From NCBI GenBank assembly GCA_016928605.1, contig JAFGKN010000668.1:1-16451 (forward strand): 16,451 bases of DNA. Reading direction: 5' to 3'. This document shows, piece by piece, positions 1 to 7,905 of the stretch. The position numbers and the translations under genes are program-made. The notes below the pieces were generated by a model. That model worked only from the letters and a program-made list of their open reading frames with translations, made no database searches and had not been told where the DNA came from. The number at the start of each line of letters is the position of its first letter. The first letter of the stretch is position 1. The DNA comes from Planctomycetota bacterium. Its GTDB lineage: Bacteria; Planctomycetota; UBA8108.

Positions 1-1
1 C

Positions 2-2362
2 GGCACAGGGATCGTCCACATCGCCCCCGCCTTCGGCGAGGACGATTACCGCGTCGCGCGCGAGAACGGCCTGGGCTTCCTCCAGCTCGTCGACGAGAAG
101 GGCCTGATGACGCCGGAGTGCGGCGAGTTCGCCGGCCAGTTCTGCAAGGACGCCGATCGGGGCATCGTGAGGCACCTGAGACGCGAGGGGCTGCTCCTCA
201 AGGAAGAGATCTGCCGGCACGACTATCCCTTCTGCTGGCGCGCCAAGGAGGACCCTCTCATCCAGTACGCCAGGCCCGCCTGGTTCATCCGCACCAGCCG
301 GTTCCGGGAGGAGATGCTCCGCAACAACCGCGCGGTGCGCTGGGTGCCGGAGAACATCCGCGACGGCCGCTTCGGCAAGTTCCTCGAGGGCAACATCGAC
401 TGGGCCCTCTCGCGGGAGCGCTACTGGGGGACGCCCCTCCCGATCTGGCGCTGCGACAGGACGGGCCACACGGAGGCGATCGGAAGCTACGATGAGCTGC
501 TCGCGAAGCCGGGCGTAGAGGGGACGGAGGTCTGGGAGGATGCGCGCAGGGCCGATCCCGCCATCTCCGGGCATCTCAAGGTCCACAAGCCGTACATCGA
601 CGCGATCACGTACCGCTCGCCGGTGGATCCCGAGGGCCGCATGCGGCGCGTGAGCGAGGTGATCGACTGCTGGTACGACAGCGGCGCCATGCCGTTCGCC
701 CAGTGGGGCTATCCCCACGTCGAGGGCTCCCGCGAGCGGTTCGAAGGCGCCTTCCCCGCCGATTTCATCAGCGAGGCGATCGACCAGACGAGGGGATGGT
801 TCTACTCGCTGCTCGCCGAGAGCACTCTGGTCCACTCCGGGCGGGAGGTCCCGCATCCCTACAGGACGTGCATCGTTCTCGGCCACGTCTGCGACGAGGC
901 GGGCAGGAAGATGTCCAAGAGCGAGGGGAACTACGTCCCGCCCGGCGAGGTGCTCGACGCGCACGGCGCGGATGCGCTTCGGTGGTACTTCTTGAGCCAG
1001 GGCCATCCCTGGACCAACGCCCGCTTCAGCCAGAACCGCGTCGCGGAGGCGAAGAAGGACTTTCTCATCCGGCTCCAGAACGTCTACAGCTTCTTCGTCA
1101 TCTACGCCAACATCGACGGGTTCGATCCGCGCGAGGGCATCGAGTCCGCGAGCGATGTGTCGCCGGCCACGCTCGCCGGGGCGAAGGGATACCGCTCCGT
1201 CGCCGAGCGATCCCTCATGGACCGCTGGATCCTCTCGCAGCTCCAGATCGCCGTCCGGCAGGCGATCGGCGCCATGGAGAGCTACGACATCCTCGGCGCC
1301 TCCCGCGCCCTCTTCGACTTCGTCGACGATCTGTCGAACTGGTACGTCCGGCGATCGCGTCCACGCTTCTGGGGCTCCGGGATGACCGCGGACAAGCTCG
1401 ATGCCTACTGGACGCTCTACGAGTGCCTGGTGACCCTCTCGAGGCTGATAGCGCCCTTCACCCCCTTCTTCGCCGAGGAGATCTACCGCAACCTGGTGGC
1501 CGGGCCCTGGGAGGGCTCGCAGCCCGAGAGCGTCCACCTCTGCGACTATCCGGAGCCCGAGGAGAGCATGATCCACGAGGACCTCTCGCGGCGCATGCGG
1601 ATCGTGCGCGACCTCGTGGCGCTCGGGCGCGCGGCGCGCGTCGAGGCCAGGCTCCGGGTGCGCCAGCCTTTGCGCGAGGCCGTCGTGGTGATGGCGGATC
1701 CCTCCGCGGTCGAGGAGATCTCCGACCTCACCGCCGTGGTGGAGGGAGAGCTCAACGTGAAGAAGGTCGTCTTCGCCTCCGACGCCGACCGGTACGTGGA
1801 GCACATCCTCAAGCCCAACTTCAAGGCGATCGGCCCGCGGCTCGGGCGCCTCGTGCAGAAGCTCAAGCCCGCCCTGGCGCAGGCGGATGCGGCGCTGCTC
1901 CGCGCCGAGCTCCAGGCGCGGGGCGCCTGCCGGGTCGAGGTGGAGGGGGAGGAGGTCGAGCTGGGGCCGGAGGAGATCGAGATCCAGCTGACTCCCCGGG
2001 AAGGCTACGCTGCGAAGGCCGACCGCGCCGTGGTGCTCGTCCTCGACACGACCCTCGACGACGCCCTCGTGGCCGAGGGATGGACGCGCGAGGTCGTGGC
2101 GGCCGTCAACTCCCTCCGCGGAGAGCGAGGGCTCGATTACGAGGCGCGCATCCAGCTGGACGTCCGCTGCGGAGAGGCCCTCCGCAAGGCGCTTCTCGAC
2201 CACATCGACTACCTCAAGCAGGAGACGCTTTCGGTCGAGGTGGCTCTGGATGCGAGCGCGCCGATCCAGGACAATGACGGGCGCAGCGGGACCGTGAAGA
2301 CGGGGATGGCGGGCGATCAGCCCTTCGCCATCGACCTCTGCGTGGTCCGCCCCGGGGAGTGA
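2..2362 (+). CDS. ileS: Isoleucyl-tRNA synthetase, type 2 (5' end missing)
   Basis: Class I aminoacyl-tRNA synthetase that charges tRNA-Ile in the cytoplasm. The frame is open from base 2, so the gene begins upstream of the window; 786 residues are visible, against roughly 1,050 for a full type 2 enzyme, and the HIGH motif is lost. The visible part opens in the end of the CP1 editing domain (GTGIVHIAPAFGEDDY). DCWYDSGAMPFAQW follows near base 670, then the KMSKS loop at 908-922 inside GRKMSKSEGNY. The anticodon-binding helical domain starts at about visible residue 406 (DRWILSQ). The tail has GRAARVEARLRVRQPL and an EGWTREVV segment, as in the DUF5915-type C-terminus of eukaryote-like bacterial IleRS, rather than the C-terminal zinc finger of type 1. 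Family knowledge: type 2 enzymes are often naturally tolerant of mupirocin; that is not shown here. The next gene starts 7 nt downstream, so they are probably cotranscribed. Confidence 0.96.
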   Translation, partial: GTGIVHIAPAFGEDDYRVARENGLGFLQLVDEKGLMTPECGEFAGQFCKDADRGIVRHLRREGLLLKEEICRHDYPFCWRAKEDPLIQYARPAWFIRTSRFREEMLRNNRAVRWVPENIRDGRFGKFLEGNIDWALSRERYWGTPLPIWRCDRTGHTEAIGSYDELLAKPGVEGTEVWEDARRADPAISGHLKVHKPYIDAITYRSPVDPEGRMRRVSEVIDCWYDSGAMPFAQWGYPHVEGSRERFEGAFPADFISEAIDQTRGWFYSLLAESTLVHSGREVPHPYRTCIVLGHVCDEAGRKMSKSEGNYVPPGEVLDAHGADALRWYFLSQGHPWTNARFSQNRVAEAKKDFLIRLQNVYSFFVIYANIDGFDPREGIESASDVSPATLAGAKGYRSVAERSLMDRWILSQLQIAVRQAIGAMESYDILGASRALFDFVDDLSNWYVRRSRPRFWGSGMTADKLDAYWTLYECLVTLSRLIAPFTPFFAEEIYRNLVAGPWEGSQPESVHLCDYPEPEESMIHEDLSRRMRIVRDLVALGRAARVEARLRVRQPLREAVVVMADPSAVEEISDLTAVVEGELNVKKVVFASDADRYVEHILKPNFKAIGPRLGRLVQKLKPALAQADAALLRAELQARGACRVEVEGEEVELGPEEIEIQLTPREGYAAKADRAVVLVLDTTLDDALVAEGWTREVVAAVNSLRGERGLDYEARIQLDVRCGEALRKALLDHIDYLKQETLSVEVALDASAPIQDNDGRSGTVKTGMAGDQPFAIDLCVVRPGE

Positions 2363-2369
2363 ACCAGCC

Positions 2370-2897
2370 ATGAGCGAGACGCGATCACCGCTCCGCCTCG
2401 ATGACATCCGGTGGCCCGCGATTCCCGGGGGAGTCCTCGAGGACCACGAGGTGCTGCAGGCCGCCGCCTCGGCCTACCGCGGCCTCTCGCTCCTCTACGA
2501 CCGCCTCTCCGCGGAGCTCGGCGGCCCGACGGCGCTCCTCGCCAGGATCGTCCGCGGGGACTGGCGCCGCCTCATCGAGCCGGTCGTCGAGAATGTCATC
2601 GCCCGCGCGGCCGAGAGCGCGGCCGAGAGGGGGCTCGAGCCGGAGACCGGAGACTGCCGTCCCTCCGAGCAGGATGTCGTCAAGATCGTCGAGGCGCTCA
2701 AGGATGAGCCTCCTCCCGCCTTCCTCGATGCTCTCGAGGCGATCGCCCGGCGCTGTCTCCTGTGCACGAATCTCGTCCCCCTCGGCTCGCCGTCGGCCGA
2801 GGTGCGTGACGTCTTCCTCCTCTGCGTCGAGAGCGAGGACCAGCACCTCTCGCAGCTCATCTGGCTGCGCGAGTCCCTGGCGGCCTCGGAGGGCTGA
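2370..2897 (+). CDS. Hypothetical protein, 175 aa, downstream of ileS
   Basis: I do not recognise this family. The product is a soluble, mostly helical-looking protein with no signal peptide or membrane segment. It has a CxxC pair (C129 and C132 in RRCLLCTN) and isolated cysteines at 96 and 152. The C-terminal 30 residues (DVFLLCVESEDQHLSQLIWL) look like an amphipathic helix. The ATG lies 7 nt after the ileS stop, with GGGGAG about 10 nt upstream overlapping the ileS end, so it is probably translated from the ileS transcript. In many bacteria lspA follows ileS; this protein has no transmembrane helices and is not LspA. Codon usage matches its neighbours, which supports a real gene. It is possibly a small regulatory or accessory protein, but no function can be assigned. 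Confidence 0.75.
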   Translation: MSETRSPLRLDDIRWPAIPGGVLEDHEVLQAAASAYRGLSLLYDRLSAELGGPTALLARIVRGDWRRLIEPVVENVIARAAESAAERGLEPETGDCRPSEQDVVKIVEALKDEPPPAFLDALEAIARRCLLCTNLVPLGSPSAEVRDVFLLCVESEDQHLSQLIWLRESLAASEG

Positions 2898-2922
2898 GTG
2901 CCGGCCGCCACCGGCGGGGCAC
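2898..2922 (+). terminator. Stem-loop just after the ileS operon
   Basis: Immediately after the stop codon of the 175-aa gene, GTGCC pairs with GGCAC and CCGCC with GGCGG around an ACC loop, with a 2-nt bulge on the left arm. There is no T-tract after it, so it is not a classical intrinsic terminator. It lies between convergent genes, where a 3'-end structure is expected. Confidence 0.35.
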
Positions 2923-3026
2923 CGACACGAGACCAGGAGTCCGGAGGGGCATCCCGACGCCGGCACGGCTGTCCGCCGGGGCGCCGGGAATGACGCAGGG
3001 GCCTGCTGATCGGCTCGTGCGCGTTT

Positions 3027-4559
3027 TCAGTAAGCCTTGGCGAAGTAGACGCGCTGGCGGCTCGGCTTGCCGGTGAAGATGCAGCGCCCCTCCGCCGCCT
3101 CCTCCGCGAGACCGAGCGGGATGCACCGCGGCGACACCTTGAGCTCCTGGAGGATCTCGGCGGTGCGGGGATCATCCTCCCCCGCCCAGAAGCTGACGGC
3201 GAAGCCTCCGTGGGGCTCGGGCTTCTCGCTGCTCTGCGGCGTGAAGAAGGCGATGAACTCGTCGATGTTCTCGATGGTGCGCGTTCTCTCATCCCGGAAC
3301 GCTCGGGCGCGCTCGAGGAGGCCCTTCTGGATCTCCTCGAGGATGTCGATCACCGTCTCTACGAACTCCTTCCTCGCCACCGGTTTCTTCTCCTTGACGG
3401 GGCGGTCGCGCCTTCCGAGGAATACGGAGTCCGAGGCGATGTCGCGCGGCCCGATCTCCAGCCGGAGGGGGACGCCCCGCTTCACGTGCTGCCAGCCTTT
3501 CTCTCCGCCGCGGATGTCCCGGTCGTCGATCTCCACCTGCACGCGATCCTCGCCGTATGTCTGCTCCCTCAGCTCGCGGCGGAGCGATTCGCAGTGCTCG
3601 AGGACCTTCGTCCGCTCCTCTGGGGTGCGGTAGATCGGCAGGATGACCACGTGCTTCGGAGCGAGCCGCGGCGGCAGGACGAGGCCGTCGTCGTCGCTGT
3701 GCGTCATCAGGAGGCCGCCGATCAGCCGCGTCGAGACGCCCCAGGATGTCGTCCAGGCGAAGACCTCCTGCCCGGCTTGATCGAGGAACTTGATCTTGCA
3801 GGCGCGCGCGAAGTTCTGGCCGAGGAAGTGGGATGTCCCCGCCTGCAGCGCCTTGTGGTCCTGCATCATGGCCTCGATCGTGTAGGTGTTGAGGGCTCCC
3901 GGGAACCTCTCGGCGGGAGTCTTCTCGCCCTTGATGACCGGCATGGCCATGTAGCTCTCCGCGAAGTCGGCGTAGAGGTCGAGGATGCGGAGAGTCTCCT
4001 CGATCGCCTCCTCCTGCGCGGCGTGGACCGTGTGCCCCTCCTGCCAGAGGAACTCGGTCGTGCGGAGGAAGAGCCGCGTGCGTAGCTCCCACCGCACGAC
4101 GTTCGCCCACTGGTTGATCAGGATCGGCAGGTCGCGGTAGGACTGCACCCACCGCGCGTACATCTCGCCGATGATGGTCTCGCTGGTGGGCCGGACCACG
4201 AGGGGCTCCTCCAGCGGGCCGGCCGGCACCAGGCCGCCATCGGGGCCCGCCTCGAGGCGGTGGTGCGTGACCACCGCGCACTCCTTGGCGAATCCCTCGA
4301 CGTGCTCGGCCTCGCGCTCGAGGAAGCTGAGGGGGATGAAGAGCGGGAAGTAGGCGTTGACGTGGCCCGTCTCCTTGAACATGCGGTCGAGGACGCGCTG
4401 CATGTTCTCCCAGAGGGCGTACCCCCAGGGCTTGATCACCATGCAGCCCCGGACCGGGGAGACCTCCGCCAGATCGGCGGCGCGGACCACCTGCTGGTAC
4501 CACTCGGGATAGTCTTCCGCGCGGGTGGGGGAGATGGCGTTCGCTGTCTTGTTGCCCAT
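3027..4559 (-). CDS. proS: Prolyl-tRNA synthetase, archaeal/eukaryote-like short type
   Basis: Class II synthetase that charges tRNA-Pro. At 510 residues it is the short form without the INS editing domain of the bacterial long form. Motifs in order: RPTSE (123-127), motif 2 (VVRWELRTRLFLRTTEF, 154-170) and motif 3 (GGLLMTHSDDDGLVLPPRLAP region, 281-301). The anticodon-binding domain covers about 302-410 and the special C-terminal domain about 440-510, ending in FAKAY with the terminal tyrosine typical of this class. In archaeal members the C-terminal domain binds zinc through four cysteines; here only C479 and C493 remain (CIFTGKPS in place of a Cys-x-x-Cys), so structural zinc is probably lost. 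The ATG at 4559 is the only sensible start. Upstream there is only a weak AGG as Shine-Dalgarno. It is convergent with the ileS operon and lies 260 bp downstream of rpmB. Confidence 0.96.
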   Translation of the reverse strand: MGNKTANAISPTRAEDYPEWYQQVVRAADLAEVSPVRGCMVIKPWGYALWENMQRVLDRMFKETGHVNAYFPLFIPLSFLEREAEHVEGFAKECAVVTHHRLEAGPDGGLVPAGPLEEPLVVRPTSETIIGEMYARWVQSYRDLPILINQWANVVRWELRTRLFLRTTEFLWQEGHTVHAAQEEAIEETLRILDLYADFAESYMAMPVIKGEKTPAERFPGALNTYTIEAMMQDHKALQAGTSHFLGQNFARACKIKFLDQAGQEVFAWTTSWGVSTRLIGGLLMTHSDDDGLVLPPRLAPKHVVILPIYRTPEERTKVLEHCESLRRELREQTYGEDRVQVEIDDRDIRGGEKGWQHVKRGVPLRLEIGPRDIASDSVFLGRRDRPVKEKKPVARKEFVETVIDILEEIQKGLLERARAFRDERTRTIENIDEFIAFFTPQSSEKPEPHGGFAVSFWAGEDDPRTAEILQELKVSPRCIPLGLAEEAAEGRCIFTGKPSRQRVYFAKAY

Positions 4560-4565
4560 GCTCTA

Positions 4566-4595
4566 CCTATCGACAGCTGGGAAGGGCTCTTGCAA
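4566..4595 (-). promoter_or_regulatory. Weak candidate promoter of proS
   Basis: On the minus strand, TTGCAA (4590-4595) is followed after 18 bp by GATAGG (4566-4571). Only three positions of the -10 match the consensus. If used, transcription would begin at or next to the proS ATG, giving a leaderless or nearly leaderless message. That agrees with the lack of a clear Shine-Dalgarno sequence. Confidence 0.22.
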
Positions 4596-4818
4596 TGAAA
4601 AGAGCGCGGAGCCGCAAGGGGCGAGGATCCGGCAGTGGCTCGCTTCTCCGCCGGCGCGCGATGCCGGTCTCGCAGGGACGGTCCGAGGACGTGAGGAGGA
4701 GCCGGACAGGCTTTCTTCAGCCGGCCGGCCGGAGCTTCTCGCACGATGGGACGCGCCGCGGGATCCCGGGCCGGGAGGCCGCTCCCCGCGCAGGACCTGG
4801 CCCCGCTGCTCGCCTCGC

Positions 4819-4840
4819 ATCAAGCCTTGGGGGGCTTGAT
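4819..4840 (-). terminator. Perfect 8-bp stem-loop overlapping the rpmB stop codon
   Basis: ATCAAGCC (4819-4826) and GGCTTGAT (4833-4840) are perfect reverse complements around a 6-nt loop. The rpmB stop codon (4820-4822) sits inside one arm. No T-run follows on the minus strand. This is a probable 3'-end structure for rpmB mRNA: a U-less terminator, or a block against decay. Confidence 0.5.
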
Positions 4841-5098
4841 CAGGCCGGCCTCCAGGAGGACGCGGTAGGCGCCGTTCTTGGTGATCGTCCGCAGCGCGTG
4901 GGTCGAGATGCGCACCCGGACGGACCTCTTGAGCTCTGGAACCCAGATCGTCTTCCACTGCAGGTTGACCTTGAACTGCCGCCGGGTGATGCCGGTCGTC
5001 TTCTTGCCGACTCCGCCCTTGCGCTTTTCCAGTCCGCGCCTCGCGTGGCTGTTGCCCACGGCGGTCTTCTTACCAGTGATCTGACACACGCGGCTCAT
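4820..5098 (-). CDS. rpmB: 50S ribosomal protein L28
   Basis: Small basic protein of the large ribosomal subunit. The 92-residue product begins MSRVCQITGKK and contains GNSHARRG, KRKGGVGKKT and RQFKVNLQWKTIWVP, the N-terminal core of L28. The end (ISTHALRTITKNG) corresponds to the conserved helical segment. It is somewhat longer than the 78-residue E. coli protein. Only one cysteine is present, so this is the zinc-free form. GGAG lies 7 nt before the ATG and fixes the start. rpmG (L33), a common partner, is not in the window. A good promoter lies upstream (5139-5167), so rpmB is probably transcribed on its own, separate from ilvN (108 bp upstream) and proS (260 bp downstream). Confidence 0.96.
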   Translation of the reverse strand: MSRVCQITGKKTAVGNSHARRGLEKRKGGVGKKTTGITRRQFKVNLQWKTIWVPELKRSVRVRISTHALRTITKNGAYRVLLEAGLIKPPKA

Positions 5099-5138
5099 CG
5101 CTCGTCTCCGGGTTCAGGCTCTCGCAAGTAAGCCCGCT

Positions 5139-5167
5139 TTTGTACTGGATCGGCACCCTCATTGCAA
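5139..5167 (-). promoter_or_regulatory. Candidate sigma70 promoter of rpmB
   Basis: Minus strand: TTGCAA (5162-5167), a 17-bp spacer, then TACAAA (5139-5144). Each hexamer matches consensus at four of six positions and the spacing is optimal. The start site would be near 5132, giving a 5' leader of about 34 nt before the rpmB ATG. The leader carries CTTGCGAGAG, a 10-mer that recurs in other non-coding DNA of this window. Confidence 0.45.
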
Positions 5168-5206
5168 GCGCCTTCGGGCCGGTTTCGGCGGGCGGCGGAG
5201 ACGGCA

Positions 5207-5704
5207 TCAAGTCCTTTTGGCGCCGCGGGCTATGATCAGCTTGCCGGAGCGGACCATCTCTATGATGCCGAAGTGGTTGACGAGGCTCTCGAAGGCGTCG
5301 ACCTTGTCCGAGTCGCCGGTCACCTCCACCGTCACGGTCGAGTCGGAGATGTCGACCGTGCGCCCCTTGAAGACATCGATCACCTGGAAGACCTCCGTGC
5401 GGGTCTCGGAGACGATCTTGAGCTTGAAGAGCGCGAGCTCGCGCTCGACCGACTCGTCCGGGACGTACTCGGTGGCGTGAGTGGTATCCACCAGCTTGCG
5501 GAGCTGCTTGACGATCTGGTCGAGCGCCGCCGGATCGCCCTGGCAGACGATCGTCATCCGGGAGAAGTCCGGATGGTGCCCTCGGCTGACCACGAGGGAG
5601 TCGATGTTGAACCCGCGCCGGGCGAAGACCTGGGCGACGCGAGAGAGGACGCCCGGCCGGTTGTGCACCCTCATGCTGATGGTGTGCTTGTGATTCGTGT
5701 CCAT
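5207..5704 (-). CDS. ilvN: Acetolactate synthase small (regulatory) subunit
   Basis: Regulatory subunit of acetohydroxyacid synthase. It binds the catalytic IlvB subunit, raises its activity and confers feedback inhibition by branched-chain amino acids. The 165-residue length is usual for the IlvH/IlvN class. An ACT domain covers about residues 7-80 and includes HNRPGVLSRVAQVFARRGFN, the effector-binding loop and helix. The C-terminal small-subunit domain follows (about 85-160: RELALFKLKIVSETR, VFKGRTVDIS, ESLVNHFGIIEMVRSGK). It lies downstream of ilvB in the same direction, but after an unusually long 129-bp GC-rich gap. I see no convincing Shine-Dalgarno sequence before the ATG at 5704. The product is complete and shows no sign of decay. 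Confidence 0.95.
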   Translation of the reverse strand: MDTNHKHTISMRVHNRPGVLSRVAQVFARRGFNIDSLVVSRGHHPDFSRMTIVCQGDPAALDQIVKQLRKLVDTTHATEYVPDESVERELALFKLKIVSETRTEVFQVIDVFKGRTVDISDSTVTVEVTGDSDKVDAFESLVNHFGIIEMVRSGKLIIARGAKRT

Positions 5705-5817
5705 CTCGATGCACCGGAGGTTGAGAGAACCGGGCCGCTGCGCGCGCCGCGTGGCGCAGCTGACCGCTTGCAGTGATTGTCGTTCGTACGGGGCTGGCCG
5801 CCGGATCGCTCCGAGCG

Positions 5818-5837
5818 GTGAGCTCCTGCCGGCTCAC
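5818..5837 (-). terminator. Stem-loop overlapping the ilvB stop codon
   Basis: GTGAGC (5818-5823) pairs with GCTCAC (5832-5837) around an 8-nt loop, and the ilvB TGA lies in the stem. There is no U-tract. It sits in the 129-bp ilvB-ilvN gap and could set the expression ratio of the two subunits or protect the ilvB 3' end. Confidence 0.35.
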
Positions 5838-7546
5838 GTGCTGCCGACGGGCTTGGGAAGCGGCTTCTTCGGCTTCTCGATGATCATCTCGTGGACGGCT
5901 GCGCCAGCGGGGATCATCGGGAACACATTGTCCTCTTTCTCCACCCGGGCATCGATGATGCAGGGCCCATCGGTGTGCTCCATGGCCTCCCTCAGGATGC
6001 GGCGGACGTCGCCGCTGCGCCGGATGCGGAGACCTCGCGCGCCGTAGGCCTCCGCCAGCTTGACGAAGTCGGGGCTGCCCTGCAGATCGACGCCCGAGTA
6101 GCGGTTCTCGAAGAACATCTCCTGCCACTGGCGGACCATGCCCAGGTAGGCGTTGTTGATGATGATGACCTTGATGGGGAGCTTGTGGATGACCGCCGTG
6201 GCCAGCTCGGACTGCGTCATCTGGAAGCCTCCGTCGCCCACGACCGCCCAGACCTGCTCGCCGGGACGCCCGAACTGCGCTCCGATGGCCGCGGGCATGC
6301 CGAATCCCATGGTCCCTGCACCGCCGCTGCTGACCCACTGGTGCTCGAGAACCGTCTTGTAGAACTGCGCGCACCACATCTGGTGCTGGCCCACGTCGGT
6401 CGTCACGACGGCGCGGCCGCCGGTGAGGTCGCTGAGGGTATCGATGACGTGCTGCGCCTTGAGCCCCCCCTTCTTCGAGTACTTCAGGGGGAACTTCCTC
6501 TTCCACGACTGGACCTTGTCGAGCCACGGCTTCGTGTCGAGCGGATGGACGTGCTGGATCAGCTCGGCGAGGACGGCCTTCGCATCGCCGACGAGGGAGA
6601 CATCCGGCTCGATGATCTTCCCCTGCTCGGCAGGGTCGATGTCGAGGTGGATCTTCGTCGCCCGCGGGCAAAACTCGCTGAGCTTGCCGGTGATCCGGTC
6701 ATCCCACCGCGCGCCGATGCTCATGATCAGGTCGCACTCGACCACGGACTTGTTGGCGTAGGCCGTGCCGTGCATCCCCAGCATGCCGACCGAGTAGGGA
6801 TGCGTCTCGGGGAACGCGCCCTTGCCGAGGAGGGTCGTCGTGACGGGCGCTCCGAGCTTCTCGGCAAGAGCGAGGACCTCGTGGGATGCGCCGGAGATCC
6901 TCGCTCCCTGGCCGACGTAGAGGAGCGGCCGGCGGGAGGCGTGGATCAGGTCCACGGCCCGGTAGAGGTCCTTCGTGTCGCACATCTCCGGCACCGAGTA
7001 GCCCGGCAGGTGGTCGGCGATGTTCTCCGGGAAGGCCGCCGTGCACTCGGCGGTGGCCACGTCCTTCGGTACATCGACGAGCACCGGGCCGGGCCGCCCC
7101 GTGCTGCAGACGTGGAAGGCCTCCTTCATCACGCGCGGGAGATCCTCGACCTTCTTGACGAGGTAGGAGTGCTTCACGACGGGGATCGTGATGCCGAAGA
7201 TGTCGGCCTCCTGGAAGGCGTCCTTGCCCAGCATGGGGGTGATCTGCTGCCCGGAGACGACGACGATCGGGGAGGAGTCCATGTTGGCGGTCAGGAGCCC
7301 GGTGACGGTGTTCGTGGCGCCGGGGCCGCTGGTGACGAGAACGACGCCCGGCTTGCGGCTGACGCGGGCGTAGCCGTCCGCCATGTGGGTCGCTCCCTGC
7401 TCGTGGCGGGTGAGCACGAACTGGACCTTCGAGTCGAGGAGCGAGTCGAAGATCGGCATGACCGCTCCGCCGGGAAGCCCGAAGGCATACTCCACGTTCT
7501 CGCGGCGGAACGACTCGATCACGATGTCAGCGCCGGTTCTGGGCAT
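5834..7546 (-). CDS. ilvB: Acetolactate synthase large (catalytic) subunit
   Basis: Thiamine-diphosphate enzyme that condenses two pyruvates to 2-acetolactate, or pyruvate with 2-ketobutyrate, the first common step of valine, leucine and isoleucine synthesis. The 570 residues give the full three-domain family layout. The N-terminal TPP-binding PYR domain contains GLPGGAVMPIFD and the catalytic Glu49 in RHEQGATHMADGYAR. The central FAD-type domain follows at about 190-330. The C-terminal PP domain has the TPP/Mg motif starting at GDGG (437-440) and ending at NN (464-465), with NNAYLGMVRQWQ. VFPMIPAG near the C-terminus is typical of acetohydroxyacid synthases. GAGG 6 nt before the ATG at 7546 supports this start. 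It is followed by ilvN. The 579-bp gap upstream carries a promoter and a structured leader, so transcription is probably regulated. Confidence 0.97.
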   Translation of the reverse strand: MPRTGADIVIESFRRENVEYAFGLPGGAVMPIFDSLLDSKVQFVLTRHEQGATHMADGYARVSRKPGVVLVTSGPGATNTVTGLLTANMDSSPIVVVSGQQITPMLGKDAFQEADIFGITIPVVKHSYLVKKVEDLPRVMKEAFHVCSTGRPGPVLVDVPKDVATAECTAAFPENIADHLPGYSVPEMCDTKDLYRAVDLIHASRRPLLYVGQGARISGASHEVLALAEKLGAPVTTTLLGKGAFPETHPYSVGMLGMHGTAYANKSVVECDLIMSIGARWDDRITGKLSEFCPRATKIHLDIDPAEQGKIIEPDVSLVGDAKAVLAELIQHVHPLDTKPWLDKVQSWKRKFPLKYSKKGGLKAQHVIDTLSDLTGGRAVVTTDVGQHQMWCAQFYKTVLEHQWVSSGGAGTMGFGMPAAIGAQFGRPGEQVWAVVGDGGFQMTQSELATAVIHKLPIKVIIINNAYLGMVRQWQEMFFENRYSGVDLQGSPDFVKLAEAYGARGLRIRRSGDVRRILREAMEHTDGPCIIDARVEKEDNVFPMIPAGAAVHEMIIEKPKKPLPKPVGST

Positions 7547-7582
7547 GTCCTACCTCATGGACGTCGAGGGCGATGTGGATTC

Positions 7583-7610
7583 CGGTCGGCTGTGGCTTCC
7601 CCGCCGACCG
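7583..7610 (-). promoter_or_regulatory. 8-bp perfect stem-loop in the ilvB leader
   Basis: CGGTCGGC (7583-7590) and GCCGACCG (7603-7610) pair perfectly around a 12-nt loop. It ends 36 nt upstream of the ilvB ATG on the minus strand and has no T-tract after it. It could be a leader element such as an attenuator arm or protein-binding hairpin. Confidence 0.4.
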
Positions 7611-7857
7611 AGCCGTCCAGGAGGGAGCGTGCCGGACGATGCGGGTCGATCGTCTCCAGAGGGCTGTGCTCTCAGAGCGGCGAGCGAGGGGAGGAGCGAA
7701 ATGCCTCGAAAGCTCCCTGTCATCTCTCATGTCGCTCGGAGATCTCGGTCAGTTTCAGCCCGAAACCTCTCAAATGGCATCGCATGCGGCATCGGAATGC
7801 CTGTATCGGCCTCTGGATCGTCCGGATGTCTCGAGCTCTCCGTCTGATCGGCATGTT

Positions 7858-7883
7858 TCAGGAGGATTCTGTCACGCTCCTGA
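7858..7883 (-). promoter_or_regulatory. Stem-loop at the 5' end of the ilvB leader, with an alternative partner
   Basis: On the minus strand TCAGGAG pairs with CTCCTGA (7 bp, 12-nt loop). A second CAGGAG lies 12-13 nt further upstream, within CCAGGAGATG (about 7889-7896), and could pair with the same CTCCTG. Two mutually exclusive hairpins are therefore possible close to the predicted transcription start. Confidence 0.35.
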
Positions 7884-7905
7884 GAGCATCTCCTGGAAAG
7901 AGACA

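Noticed and set aside
4560..4818. tRNA or small RNA gene between proS and rpmB
   Set aside because: No cloverleaf, T-loop or conserved RNA motif could be found; only GC-rich self-complementary stretches are present.
7527..7730. 67-codon frame on the minus strand overlapping the start of ilvB, tested as an upstream regulatory peptide
   Set aside because: No good ribosome binding site and no run of branched-chain codons. The translation looks like random GC-rich sequence.
7547..7899. T-box riboswitch or SAM-type riboswitch upstream of ilvB
   Set aside because: The conserved T-box sequence and a terminator with a U-tract are absent; no other known riboswitch core was recognised.
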